DNA of 64,000 nucleotides from Macquaria australasica (taxonomy: Eukaryota > Chordata > Actinopteri > Centrarchiformes > Percichthyidae): the NCBI GenBank assembly GCA_005408345.1, contig SEMN01000612.1, positions 186,001-250,000 of the forward strand, in the 5' to 3' direction. Positions 35,400-46,840 of this stretch are shown here, in pieces; the first letter of the stretch is position 1; each line of letters starts with the position of its first letter. The translations under genes were made by a program, and so were the position numbers. The notes under the pieces are model-generated. The model saw nothing but the letters and a program-made list of their open reading frames with translations. It did no database searches and was not told the origin of the DNA.

Positions 35400-35783
35400 T
35401 GACCTGATGATGGTGCTAGATGAAAAGTCAGATGATCTCCAACGTCATTGAGATTCATTCCTCTGGGGATCATGAATGTCTGTACCAAATTATGTACCAT
35501 TCCATCTGGTAGATGTTGAGATATTTTACTAGATAAATGAAAATTTGGCTAGCTGGTGGCACCAGGGGGAAAGTCAGGGGATCACTGAAGTAATTGAGAT
35601 TCATCCTCTGGGGGCCATGAACGACATTTTATGGCAATCCAACCTATAGTTGCCGAAACATTTCATTCAGAACCAAAAAGGTCAACATTATGGTGGCAAT
35701 AGAGGAAAAGTAGAGGGAACATCAAAGTCATTTGGAGACATCATATGAATGTCAGTACAAAATTTCATGGCAATCCAATAGTT
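35400..35783 (+). repeat. Tandem copies of the CATGGCAATCC repeat, split by the 711-bp insertion
   Basis: Three consecutive imperfect units carry TGGTGGCACCAGGGGGAAAG-like, GAGATTCATCCTCTGGGG-like and ATGGCAATCCAA-like phrases. The last unit breaks at CAATCCAATAGTT and resumes at 36495 with TAGTTGATGAGATATTTCAG and CCAAAGTGGTGG. That continuity fixes the insertion point of the element between. Confidence 0.8.
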
Positions 35784-36494
35784 CAATTCAATTCAATTCA
35801 GTTTTATTTATATAGCGCCATATCATAACAAAGTTATCTCAGGGCACTTTTTCGAATAGAGCAGGTCTAGACCGGCTCTTTATATTTACAGAGACCCAAC
35901 AGTTCCCACCATGAGCAAGCACTATGCGACAGTGGCAAGGAAAAACTCCCTTTTAACAGGTAGAAACCTCGAGCAGAACCAGGCTCAAGGTGGGCGGTCA
36001 TCTGCCTCGACCGGTTGGGTTGAAGGGGGAAGGGGGGAGCGGGAGAGAGAGAGCAGGAGGAAAGAGAACATACAGCAGCTCAATACAGCATAGATATGGT
36101 AATGGCATTGATGTTAACACCAACAGAAACAACACTAAGAGCAACATTATAATAGCAATACTAATAACAGCAACAACAGCAATAGCATCAGCGGGTGCAG
36201 AGCAGGAGCACGGGGGCAGCAGGCGGCAGCAACCACAGACCCAGACTCCACAGCTCCAGAGGCAGAAACACCTGCAGAAAGCAACAGAAGGAGAGAGAGA
36301 GAGAGAGAGAGAAAGCACACAACTACGGGAAGAAGTTGAATTAATAACAAGCATTGATGGGATATGAGGGCGTACAGATGGAGAGGAAGAGGAGGAGAGA
36401 GGAGCTCAGTGCATCATAGGAAGTCCCCCGGCAGTCTAGGCCTATAGCAGCATAACTAAGGGGGGGCTCAGGGGTCACCTGCCAGCCCAGACAC
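35784..36494 (+). mobile_element. 711-bp CAATTCAATTCAG element (copy B) with TAGTT target duplication
   Basis: The element starts CAATTCAATTCAATTCAG and shares TTTTATTTATATAGCGCC, TCTAGACCGGCTC and AACTCCCTTTTAACAGG with copies A (14692) and C (63889). It continues through CCTCGAGCAGAACCAGGCTC, a (GA)n run at 36289-36312, CGGCAGTCTAGGCCTATAGC and ends near CCCAGACAC. TAGTT precedes it (35779-35783) and follows it (36495-36499), and the two halves of an older repeat flank it. Frames inside (35911-36367) are not genes. Confidence 0.8.
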
Positions 36495-36560
36495 TAGTTG
36501 ATGAGATATTTCAGTCTCGACCAAAGTGGTGGACTCAGTGATTGACATTGCCGTGGAAGA

Positions 36561-37234
36561 GGATTTACAGGGTACAGAACAAACCAGACATCACACTTCT
36601 CAGAAATTTGGCCTGGGAGTGTTCACACTGTAGCAACACTTTATCACTGAGATCCTTCGGATCATGTGCAGCTGCAGTCTGTTCCTGAGGTGTGAATTAG
36701 ATTTTGCTGGAATGTTCTCTCATTTGTTAAATGGGACACTTTGAAAATGCCACAGGCTTCCCACCTTGAATGCTCCGGTATATTTAAGTGTGAAAATCTG
36801 ATGTGGTATTTACGTGTTATTTATTTTATTTTTTACATATTTGCCAGATGATTGCACACACTTGATGTCACCTTATGATAGGCTGCGGTGTTATTTGGCA
36901 TCTTTGGGTGCCAAAGCGGAGAGTTTGTGCTATCAAACTCGAAAAAAAGCTGAGCACAATCAGAATTATTGAAAGGAAAACACAGGCAGCAGGCTGCAGG
37001 AGGGAGAGAGAGGCGCTCGCTTTTATTAGCTTTGCTATTGATCACGCTTATGATAAGATAACACAGGCAAGAGAAAATGGAATATGATACGTTCCGCTGC
37101 ATTCTGGGGCCATTTCCACAGTGCGGCAGTTCATATACAGTATTAAACACCCATGCAGCCCTGCTGTGGTTTAGATTTAATAGGAAGATTCTAACACCAA
37201 ACATGTTTGTATCCAGAATATGTCTACATAATTC
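36561..37234. other. No gene; candidate conserved non-coding block at 36850-37150
   Basis: 36850-37150 is free of repeat landmarks and has homeodomain-type AT motifs in a GC-balanced setting (TTTATTAGCTTTGCTATTG, TTATGATAAGATAACACAGG). Frames on both strands stay open by chance. It might be a distal enhancer; only cross-species alignment can tell. Confidence 0.3.
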
Positions 37235-37480
37235 ATCTGGATGTCAGGTATATGGACACCTGAACAAAGTATGTGGACAGGCAAACACTCCACCCATATG
37301 TGATAGTGGAACATGTCATTGTGACACCATGGGTGTGAACTGGCTGCTATAATGACCCTAGACCTCTAGTTTCAGGCTTTCCACCAGATGTTGGAGCCTG
37401 GCTGCAGGGATTTGCTCCCATCCAGCCACAACAGTATTAGTGAAGTCCAACACTGTTGTTGGGTGATAAGGAATGGGACT
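37235..37480. mobile_element. Tc1-like/MITE fragment (TATGGACACCTGAAC end)
   Basis: GGTATATGGACACCTGAAC, AGTGGAACATGTCATTGTGA, GCTTTCCACCAGATGTTGGA, GGGATTTGCTCCCATCCAGC and CACAACAGTATTAGTGAAG follow the order of a very common fish inverted-repeat DNA element whose ends read like AAGTATTCGGACACCTGACC. Only this end is present. Confidence 0.65.
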
Positions 37481-38649
37481 CATTCCACCAATTTTACAAC
37501 ATGGAAGTTGCAATTTGCAACATGAGATGATTTCCACTCACACAATTAATTTTGACATGCTCCGTACTTGGTGCATGTGCATGAGCATGCAAGAGTCCTT
37601 TAGGACTTGCAAATGTATCTGCAATTTGTGAGTGACAAACGGAAAGCTGACACTAATTGTGATCTGTGTATAAGCAGTGCTCGCAAATCGGGGGGCACAT
37701 TGTCCTAGAGAAATTTGCTAGTATCAAACAAAAACATCTGCCAGTGGGGTAAGATTAAAATGACTTGATAAAATGTCTTCAAACTTGCATAAATTAATTA
37801 TGTACTGCCTTAATATGACATAACGTATATATCAAAGTAAGTGAGGTAATGTTTTTTGCAGTTGTCTTATTTTCCCATCACATATATTTGGGATACAAGT
37901 CTGCTGTGGCTGGGAAGAAGATTAGTTAGACTATATTATATAGACAAAATTATTAAATAATAATAATAATAATAATAAGTAATATATTTGATTATGAATT
38001 GTCCTTTTGCCAGTGCTAAACATTTTAACACTATTACAGGCTTGACTTCATGACTCTAGTTTGTTTTGGCTGTGTATTATTATTTTTTCTTTCCTTGGAG
38101 GTAACGTTGGGATACCTGCAACACAGCTAGAGGAGTGTGATAGCAGAAAGTGTTTCATCTATTTAAAATGCCAGTAGTAAATGTCAGGTTTTGTTGTCAG
38201 TCCCTCACAATTAAAGAGCAAACTGCTTCTTTCTGAAGCTGTCACTTTGCACGGATGTTTAACAATCATACGGAGAGGGATCCATCATGGAGCAGGGAGA
38301 CCAGCTTCTTCACTGACAATAGTTTCAATTGACCAGAATGTAATGCAGTCACAAGACACCTTAATGTTGGAATAAGGATGTTCTTTTGGTCATAGTCGCA
38401 TCTAAAAGTTCACACCACCTATTGACTGAACTCTGTGGTCATTTGGAGGCTGGTCCTGTTGTGTTGGACATTATATTGAAAGGTGTTTATACTCTGTCCC
38501 GCTCATGTATTTACTGGAGCTTTTGTTGACATAGTGTCTATGTTCAGCTAAAGCTGGACGTTATATGTTTAATTTATTAAAACTCGCTTATATAGAGCAA
38601 AGCATCCAGATTGAAAAAGACACAAAACGTTTTTATAAATGTTTTTGAG
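37481..38649. other. Anonymous stretch with (TAA)n at 37953-37979
   Basis: About eight TAA units form the only notable feature. The 64-codon frame at 38181-38375 has no domain. Confidence 0.5.
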
Positions 38650-38786
38650 ATAATTTTACGTCTCTTTGTGTCTCCTGTCAATTTGCGCCTCATTGTGGTT
38701 GCATTGTATTTTTGTAGTTGTTTTGTATCTCTTTGTTGTTGTTTTGCATGTATTTGTGGTTGTTTTGCGTCTCGTTGTGGTTTTAA
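38650..38786 (-). repeat. 21-bp minisatellite, inverted block
   Basis: Units such as TTTTGTATCTCTTTGTTGTTG, one letter longer than most, and TTTTGCATGTATTTGTGGTT are the reverse complement of the array at 38962-39235. About six units. Confidence 0.8.
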
Positions 38787-38961
38787 CTCAATGTTTAAGG
38801 TTTTATTAGGTTTAGGCAGCTAAAGCTATTGGGGTAAGCTTAGGGAAGGATTGTTGTCTTGTTTTAAACCCTGCAGGCCACAATTTGCATTGTTGTATTC
38901 CACATTGCAGTTATGTAAATCCAGTTACAAAATGCATTTGTTTGAATTCTGAAGGTGTCAA

Positions 38962-39235
38962 GACAACCACAAGGAGAAACAAAACAACCACAAAGATATG
39001 CCAAACGACTACAAGGAGATGCAAAATGACCACAAAGAGACACAAATGTACAACAAAGAGATTCAAAATGACTACAAAGAGACACAAAATGATCACAACG
39101 AGATACAAACAGTGATAAAGAGACACAAAACAACCACAAAGATATGCAAAATTACTGAAGATGCAAAAGGACCACAAAGAGACAAAAATGACAAAATGAC
39201 AAAACCCCAGACAAAGAGACCCAAAGTGGCCACAA
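38962..39235 (+). repeat. 21-bp minisatellite, direct block
   Basis: About eleven units close to ACCACAAAGAGACACAAAAT plus one base, in register at 21 bp with one or two length changes. Because 21 is a multiple of three, stops are excluded periodically, giving long frames on both strands (about 38911-39342) that encode seven-residue repeats such as KETQNDH. These are not genes. Confidence 0.88.
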
Positions 39236-39364
39236 AGTGTCTTAGTCCTTGTGTGTTTCGTGACATTTTGACTTGTCAAAGCACAGGTGTTACTAACATT
39301 AATGTTGGCTCAGTTTTATTCAAGTGTCGCAGTAAGTCATGACAGTTGGACAGTAAGCCAGCAA

Positions 39365-39905
39365 GAACAATACCAGAGGGCTGTACTATGAAGTTCAACA
39401 TACCCAGGACATCTTTTTGTTATCTGGCTTCACTAAGCCTAACAATCGCAATCCCGCTAAGCGATCACACGATGCTGGTTATCAACTCGATAAGTCAATC
39501 CAGGGTTTCCCAATCAAGCCATGAGTGCGTTCACATAAAAGGGGCAGTGTTTGCTGCCAGTACACCTGTCATGTTTGTGATTGATCATATGCTGCAGAGC
39601 GACATACTTTACAAATGAAGAGCAAACTGTAATATTAGAGAAATACGAAGAATTTAAAAATCATCCAGGCTAAAAGCAACACAGCTGCAGCTGCTGAATG
39701 CAGGGAAGACAGTTGGCAAAAAACCCCGACTGTGTTAATGCGCAAATTAACAGGCTTATGATATCACTGCCCCATCAGTAGTATTCCATTAAGTTAATGT
39801 GTTGCTTAGATGTTCTTATGGAGTGTATGACAATTTTAGCCTGATTCTTTCAGCTGCAACCCCGTCGGTGTCAAACGGACTTTTTATAAGTACAAAGCTT
39901 TAGTG
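39365..39905 (+). pseudogene. Harbinger-associated Myb/SANT-like protein fragment and its 5' leader
   Basis: The leader AGAGGGCTGTACTATGAAG, TCAACTCGATAAGTCAATCC and GAGTGCGTTCACATAAAAGG is that of a common fish repeat. From about 39620 the Myb_DNA-bind_5-type domain is readable across frameshifts: EQTVILEKYEEF, then IQAKSNTAAAAECREDSWQK, then DCVNAQINR. After a gap ending TTTCAG the frame CNPVGVKRTFYKYKA continues it at 39859-39903, as a second exon would. Such trihelix-like proteins partner the Harbinger transposase in nuclear import and end binding. No transposase lies beside this copy. Compare 53150-53895. Confidence 0.6.
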
Positions 39906-40552
39906 CTTTAGTCAGTCTCTGTTGTAGGATGACACAGATAAGTCGGTCAATCCGACGAGAAACTATCGCTCATATAAAAAGAGTTCCTCTCACGACCCTG
40001 AAACTGAAGCAGCAAAATGAAATTCTGCCATTATTCATTTGCAACATGGTAGATATTGGAGGCGGGATCAGGAATTATTGATCCTCTGAGATGCCCCTTT
40101 AGGAAAACACAATACAACAGGGCAGCCACTGCTACTAGCTCATTGTTGGATTAATAATCCTTTTCCTGGGCTCTTTTGTATAGTATTCTGGGAAATGTAG
40201 GAAAAAAACTGGATGTTTCCCAGCTGTATAAACTGAATAAAAAGTGTTTTTTGAATCAGTGGCTTCATTTCATAGCAGCTTCTTTTTTTGGTGTCTCACC
40301 AACTTGCTGGTTTGTCAGACAGCTGAGAATCTCCAGAGGGTGGAAAAGAAATATGTGTGGAAATATTTGAAAGCGTCTGATCAGCACTGGAATAGCCTGG
40401 CGCTTCACCAGGGTCACTGCTGACACATCACTATGCTCCTTCACACATGAAATGTGAGGGTGTGTGTGTGTCTCCACAACGGACCGACCGGACCAAAGCA
40501 ACTCTGAAATCTCAGCAAACAGAAAGGTTCAGCACTCTCCTCCCCATCTCCC
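39906..40552. other. Anonymous stretch
   Basis: No family recognised; frames at 40176-40501 lack domains. Confidence 0.5.
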
Positions 40553-40756
40553 TAGCCAACTCATCTCCTCCTTTCTTTGTTTCCTTTCTATTCCTTTGTT
40601 CTCGTTTCCTTCTTTCTTTTTCTCTCCCTCTTTTCCTCCTCTCCTCTCCTCCCTTCTCTCCCTTCTTTCCTCTACTCTCCTCTCTTCTCCACTACTTTCT
40701 CCTCTCCTTTCCTCCCCTCTCATTCTCTCCTCTCCTCTCCTCTCTCCATCTCCGGG
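40553..40756. repeat. Polypyrimidine tract (TC-rich, about 200 bp)
   Basis: Nearly all C/T on the plus strand with CTCCTCTCCTCTCCTC-like units. The three overlapping Ser/Leu/Phe/Pro frames and the Glu/Arg/Gly frame opposite are by-products. Such tracts can adopt triplex (H-DNA) form. Confidence 0.85.
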
Positions 40757-42598
40757 ACCACCTGCCAGCGCCTGCTTTTTGACCCGGTTCACGGTGTTGC
40801 TCAGGGGCCCCTCGGCGCCTCGCTATCAGCAGGAAGTGAGTTGCTCATCTGAGACAGGGGCCAGCCTCCATCGATCCCTCCACGGCCCCGGCCTTCACGC
40901 TCAGCAAATCTAACATTTGTAGCGTTCATGAAGCTAGTGATGTCTCTGAGGTATATACACCGCAGACTGTTGTGGCCCTTAGACCTGCTCTATATCCACC
41001 TTGTTCCATTTATTCCACCTCTTCATCTCCTTTCCTTTTATTTCACTTTCTCTTTCATTTGTTTTATTTAACTCACCTTTCATTTAAATGCTTCAGTTCA
41101 GTTCACTTTTTCAAGGCCCTCTTGAAAAGGAAGTGTCACTTTGAATACATCTGCTATACAAACAAACGTGTGTTCTTGACATGATGTGTATGACTCAGTT
41201 TAAAAAATTTTTTTTTTTTTTAGTATGGATTCACTCTTGACATTTAGAAACAGTATGTGTAAGAAGCTAAGCTCAAAGAGCCACTTACTAGCTTTTGGAG
41301 CTTTCAACCGCTTACGGTCTTCATTCAACAGATACATACAATGGAGCTGGCTCAAGGGTCATCACATCACCTAAGCATTAAACTGACTCATACACAAGCC
41401 ACACAACGGCTCATGTTTCAATCGTTTCTTTGAAAGCAGTAAAGTGACCTCAGTCCCCCTAAGTCTCCACCTTTACTGACGGTCCAGACAGGGGTTCAGA
41501 GCTTGTTGAACTGCTAGCTTAGCTTAGCGAGGCTTCAGCAGATGCAGCAGAGGCAGTGGAGAGTGACAGAATGGGGGATGTGAAGAGTGGGAGGGAGCAT
41601 GTAAGTTTGCCCCAAACACTGTGAACTACTAGCTTACTTTAGTAGTAATAGTAGTAGTTATGCTACCACTCTTTTTGCACACTGTCCATCTCTGTGTCTT
41701 TGCAAATTACAAATCCAAACTCTCCACACTATCGACACGATGGTCTACAGTTCTGAGTGACTGTAGTTGTTTTTAATAGTGACTGTACATATATTTTACT
41801 AACTAAAAAAAGTGGATTTAGTGTGTAGTTACTCTGTAAGGTATTGAATGGTTTGTGATAAGTGCTGAAAATCTCCTAAATCTCCATACACTGAGGAAGG
41901 CCAAACAACAAGTAAGATGAAACTTGAGTTAAGAAATTTTTTTTTGTCAAGCTGTTGTTTCTAAGCTCAAGAATGAACAATTGAGCTCAAATAATGTTGT
42001 GATTTTGTTCTCTTTTATTCAAGATACAGTACATGTGTTGAATAGCATCTCTAAACCCTGAGGTCACTGTTTCTATTTTGAAATACACACAGTTCATTCC
42101 CAGGACGTTTCAGTAGATTTACTTTCTACCAAACAAATAAACTCTGTTTCTATTCTATGAAGCCTGACCTCTTTTTATGATTGTGCATGTGAATCATCAA
42201 TTAAATGTATGAAGTAAAAAGGATTACAAAAGAGTAAGAGTGTTCAAAACAAAAGGGCAGCCTAAAACAAGTGAAAACGGCAGTATGCTGTGTCTCTGGC
42301 GGGAAAATGACACCTGCTTTTTAACAGGGAGACAAATGTTACCTTTGATGTCCCTCCATGTGTAAAAGTGGTCAGAGGCTATTTCATTTAGTCAGAGTAA
42401 CACATGTCACCACTACCACTTTGGCTTCAGCGTTTCCATGGCAATAATAAACCCTGGAAGCCTCTCAGAGCACGGTGAGTATCGATCCGCTGATATTACA
42501 TGTAAACCTCTGAGGCTCGGCCCTCATTCACAGGTCATTGTTTGAGTGACTGAAAGAGTGAGAAAAACAATGTAGGATGGACTGGTGAGCAGTAAAAA

Positions 42599-42600
<2 letters not shown>

Positions 42601-42642
<42 letters not shown>
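42601..42642. repeat. (GT)n-(GA)n compound microsatellite
   Basis: About 14 GT units followed directly by about 7 GA units. Confidence 0.95.
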
Positions 42643-42838
42643 ATGTGTGTGGGTGGGCTGGGGAGTGGCGGTCAGGGAAAACAAGAAGAAGACAGAGAAA
42701 AAAAAAGGAGAGGATGAAAAATCAGTGTTTTGATTCAGCTTTTCTTCCTTCATGTCTGGTTAAGGAATCTGCTGGTGCTGACCTCCACATCAATCATTGT
42801 TATAGCCAGTGAGGAGAATGTCGGACACAGGGCTGCAG

Positions 42839-42868
42839 TGTGTGCGTGTGTGTGTGTGTGTGTGTGTG
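42839..42868. repeat. (GT)n microsatellite
   Basis: About 14 GT units with one GC interruption. Confidence 0.95.
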
Positions 42869-44067
42869 GGCCTGCCTGATGCCTCCATGTGTATGTAAGC
42901 GTGCATGTCTGCTCACACACATTCCTCTCTCTCTCAGTAGAAGAGCAGAGGCTGTATATCTCCTGTGCTTACAGGTACCACCATTTCTCACAGCCCTGCC
43001 AGAGCCTGACTGAGAGGAAAGTCCGCCCTAACACACTGTGAAGGAACATTTTGGTATAATAGTTTTGGTCATCATTTCTATCAGTTGTGAAGTCACTGTA
43101 CTCACGAAAGTAATTGTGGGATTCTAGAAACACTGTGAAATCGCTAGAATGTTCAAAGATGTCAGAAATAGTTCCTGACTACACAGGAAAACTGTGCGCA
43201 CAAATACCTGGGTAAAAGTTGAAGTATTTGGGCATTTTATGCCTTTATTAGAGAGTTGACAGTAGAGTCTGGATTTGTATCTGTATCTTTGTATCTTCGG
43301 ATTGTACCAGAAGTGGGCGTGGCTAAAACAGGTGGCTTTATACTCATACATATATCTATACAGTATGTTTCACTGCCAACAAAATAATATAATATTTTAA
43401 CCATGTACCTGAATTAATCAAATAATAATACATTTGAACCTCACCTTCAGAAAAAAAGAAGAAAAAGTCTAAACTGAGTCTAAATAAAAGCTGTGTAACT
43501 GTTAATGGTCTGGGTGGAAATCAATAGTGAAAATAGAATGGGACATACAAGTGGAAACATACAAGTCAGAAATGCATTGGGCCATATTGATTGATTTTCT
43601 TTAAAAACTGGAGATTGTGTATATAATGGGAGGAGGCTCAGATTAATGTGAATTGGTCTGAAATGTCTACGATGAAATGAGAAAGCTATTGACAAAAAAC
43701 AAAAAAAAACAAAAAAGGAGATTTTAGAGGGTCCCTCTAAAGATAACCGGATACAGATAATGGCTAAATGTCTATTTCAAAAATGAGAGAGCTATTGACA
43801 CAAATCTGAAAAGCTCCTTGATCCATTAGCATGCACCTTTGAGATGGTCCCTAACTTCAGCTCCTTAGTTTCCTTCTACACACAATGGCAGACATCAATA
43901 TCTGATCACGAGGTAAAAATAACACCTGTAGAACATCAGTCAGCTTTATTCCGCACTGCACAACTAATCTGGTGAAAAGTTATTGAGGATGAGTGTCGCT
44001 GAATGTCTGAACTTAAACCTAAGTACACCTCTGTGTTTCACCTCTGTGTTTCACCTCTGTGTTTTAT

Positions 44068-44236
44068 CTTATAGGCTATTTGTTTACATTTTGGCACTTG
44101 TGCATCATAAAAAGTCCTGCTGCTGTGGCTGCTAGTAATTCCTGTTCACTGTACAGACAACCACCAGGATTCCTTTTGATACAGAAGACAACGTCTGAAT
44201 CTGGTGATTATGAGCCAAGTTATGAGGACCTTTTTT
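44068..44236 (+). repeat. Dispersed repeat shared with 48212-48382
   Basis: GCTATTTGTTTACATTTTGG, AATTCCTGTTCACTGTACAG, ACAACCACCAGGATTCCTTT and TTGATACAG have counterparts in the same order at 48212-48382. A 22-bp T run follows at 44231. The 79-codon frame here is not a gene. Confidence 0.65.
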
Positions 44237-44607
44237 TTTTTTTTTTTTTTTTAATATTTCTGGTAATAAACATTCTGATGTTTTTCGTATCTGTTTAGTG
44301 CGCATTATCTGTACATATCCGAATAATGTATTCGCATTTGGTTACACCTCTACACCTTAGCACTGCAAAAGTTTCAAATATAAAAACAATAACTATGAGA
44401 GAAACAAACTAAATAAAGACTCGAGCAAGCCAACATCCTGCAAAATGTGATATTAAATCCTCCCATAAATATTCATGCAAACATAACTTCTAGTTAATCT
44501 GATTTTGAAATCCACTTTAGGAATTTTGTAGATGTGTGACCTGGGGTCCTTTCTCTCATTATTTCTCTCATCAAATAAACTGAACTAAACTAAAATGTAG
44601 ACATTAA

Positions 44608-44875
44608 AATGGTAAATGGACTTCACTTATATAGCGCTTTTTCAACCTTAATGGTTCCCAAAGCGCTTTACAGATTGGTCTCATTCACACAAACATTTAC
44701 ACACTAATGGTGAAAGAGCTGCCATGCAAGGTGCTGGCCTCCATCGGGAGCAACTTAGGGTTCAGTGTCTAGTCCAAGGACACTTCAACATGTGGACAGG
44801 AGGAGACAGGAATCGAACTGACAAACCCTGGGATTAATGGACGACCCGTTCTACCTCCAGAGCCACAGCCGCCCC
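44608..44875 (+). repeat. AATGGTAAATGGACTTCACTT repeat, copy 1
   Basis: TATATAGCGCTTTTTCAACC, CAAAGCGCTTTACAGATTGG, GGAGCAACTTAGGGTTCAGT, CACTTCAACATGTGGACAGG and a CCACAGCCGCCCC end match the copy at 58936-59201 nearly base for base, in the same orientation. This is a widespread fish interspersed repeat about 265 bp long. Confidence 0.88.
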
Positions 44876-45657
44876 TGAAACACATCAGTTTAGACAGTGG
44901 GAGAGATAAAAGAACACCAGAGCAATGACTTGACAGAGCTGTGAGAGGGGTAAGGGTGTCAGTAGTAGCGAGGTGCCGGACAGAGGTGTGTGTCAGGGTT
45001 CAAATGCATTTTTTGAAATTGTAAAGGGGGTGTGCTCAATCTACAATGGGGAGTTATGTCATGTCCACCCATACAGCAGCCATTGGTCACTGACACTGAG
45101 TATAGTATAAGCAGGGCCCACTGCATGGTTCTCGCCCAGTCTTTGCAATCTTGTGCACTCACCTACAAACCTCCGCAATTATGTCATTGTGGCTAGCACA
45201 TGAACAGGGAAACATCTGAAACATCTCGGCCTGCAGCCACTACGCTTGGCTCCTTGATGATGATCGGCTCATTGGTCTGTGGTACCCTTGAGCCAATTGC
45301 CTCCTCTTCGGCCTCCTTCAAAAACACACCAGCAACCAGACTGCTTATGTATTTTAAGACAAAAAAAGTGTCTGAAAGAATGTCTGCTTGTTGTAGATTT
45401 GTTCACAGGGCCCACTACAGTGTAGGAGATTAATGAAAACTCCTGCAAGGTCGAGAGCGCTACTCACGCAAATATGTACACGTTAATTGTTGCAGATGTT
45501 GCGCACAAACCACAGAAGAGATGGCACTCAGTTTGACACAAGGACAATGCTGAGCCCTATGCGTGACCCTTACCATGCAGATCATAGTGGTCCCTGGAGA
45601 GGTCCCCTGGCCATGGGATATTCCATGTTTGTTGATGAATTTGCCAGCTCTGTCTGC
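44876..45657. other. Anonymous stretch
   Basis: Frames of 67-87 codons on both strands have no domain. Nothing recognised. Confidence 0.5.
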
Positions 45658-45770
45658 CTAATTTGCGTATTGAGATGTGATCACAAAGTGGACAGAGTGG
45701 AGATAATGAAAATGCTTATTAATACCAGGTGTATATGCAAAGACCTATAACCAGATATCAATATCATTAA
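45658..45770 (+). repeat. Dispersed repeat, inverted relative to 33010-33120
   Basis: TTTGCGTATTGAGATGTGAT, AATACCAGGTGTATATGCAA and AGACCTATAACCAGATAT match the reverse complement of 33010-33120. Confidence 0.6.
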
Positions 45771-46840
45771 TGAGTGAGATTTTATGAGAAACATGAAACT
45801 GACATGAAGTATCTCCTCCAACTCGACAGTCTTGTCTTTAGCTCCCTATAAGGCCGAGCTGTGCAGGTTGGCACTTCAGGGCTACTGTTGACCTCAGCAG
45901 TATACGTGTTCCTCTGGTTTTCGTCACTCCTCCTCTGTGTGTGTGGTTTAGGCCTCAACCTGCCACACACACACACACACACTCCTGTTTAGATTTCACA
46001 TAGCTGCTGTCAGTCTCAGTCAAACCAACCGTCTGCTGTATCTCTATGTGTGACAGATCAGCATGCAGTTCACCCATGTACCCGGCCTGGTGAGGCTGAT
46101 GTGTTTGTGTATGTGCCTTAACTACATATACATACAGTACATGTGCTTATACATACCAGTAACCCTCCTCCACTGTGCAGGATGGATGTATTGTGCAGAC
46201 ACAAAGTAATTATATCTCTGTTATGTCGGGTTTTGTTGTCTCTTACCTATCTGTTCTTGCATATATATATATATATTGTTACCTGGACACGTAAACCTTG
46301 TTATTCATTGTACACAAAGTGTGTGCGTGCGTGCATGTCTACTTTAAAGAGTGTGTTTGTGAGTGAGAGAGACATTCCAATTTAGTTTTACTTTACTATT
46401 GTGAGATTTTATTTTATTTTCAGTTTATTTCTGTTGGATATTCACTATTTGTTCTTTAGTTTGGATTTTCCCTGCCTCATATTATAGTTTATATTGTAGA
46501 AGCCTATTTCCTTTTGGTTTTAGCTTTAGTTCAATTAGAAAAACACATGTAGCAATAAACCTCACAGGGAATTTTAAATTATGGGTCTTTTGAAGGTGGG
46601 TATTATTTCATATAAACTGGCAACATCCCTAATTGAACAGATCAGGGATCAGATCAGTAGTCTCGCATCTGGCCCTCTGCTCAGCTCTGACCACAGCAGC
46701 TTCATTTAAGCACCATGCCACAGTTTGCTTGCAGCATCAGTTGTCAGTGATGTCAGTGATACATGTTTGACAGAGCAAAATAGACACTGTGAATTTCAGA
46801 TGGTACAGATATAGAATTGGGTTGTGTCTAGATGGTAACC
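45771..46840. other. Anonymous stretch
   Basis: Short AC (45965-45982) and AT (46261-46276) runs only. Confidence 0.5.

Larger units (their letters stand above)
40757..44067. other. Anonymous stretch with several microsatellites
   Basis: (GT)n-(GA)n at 42601-42642 and (GT)n at 42839-42868; a CACCTCTGTGTTT tandem (about 3-4 units) at 44024-44065. No protein or RNA gene recognised between them. Confidence 0.5.

Noticed and set aside
35911..36367. Frames of 60-125 codons on both strands
   Set aside because: Inside the repeated 711-bp element; open because of GA and CA/CAG-rich runs.
38911..39342. Long frames on both strands with seven-residue repeats
   Set aside because: Explained completely by the 21-bp minisatellite, which repeats in multiples of three.
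40447..40913. Overlapping Ser/Leu/Pro-rich frames in three phases
   Set aside because: By-product of a polypyrimidine tract.
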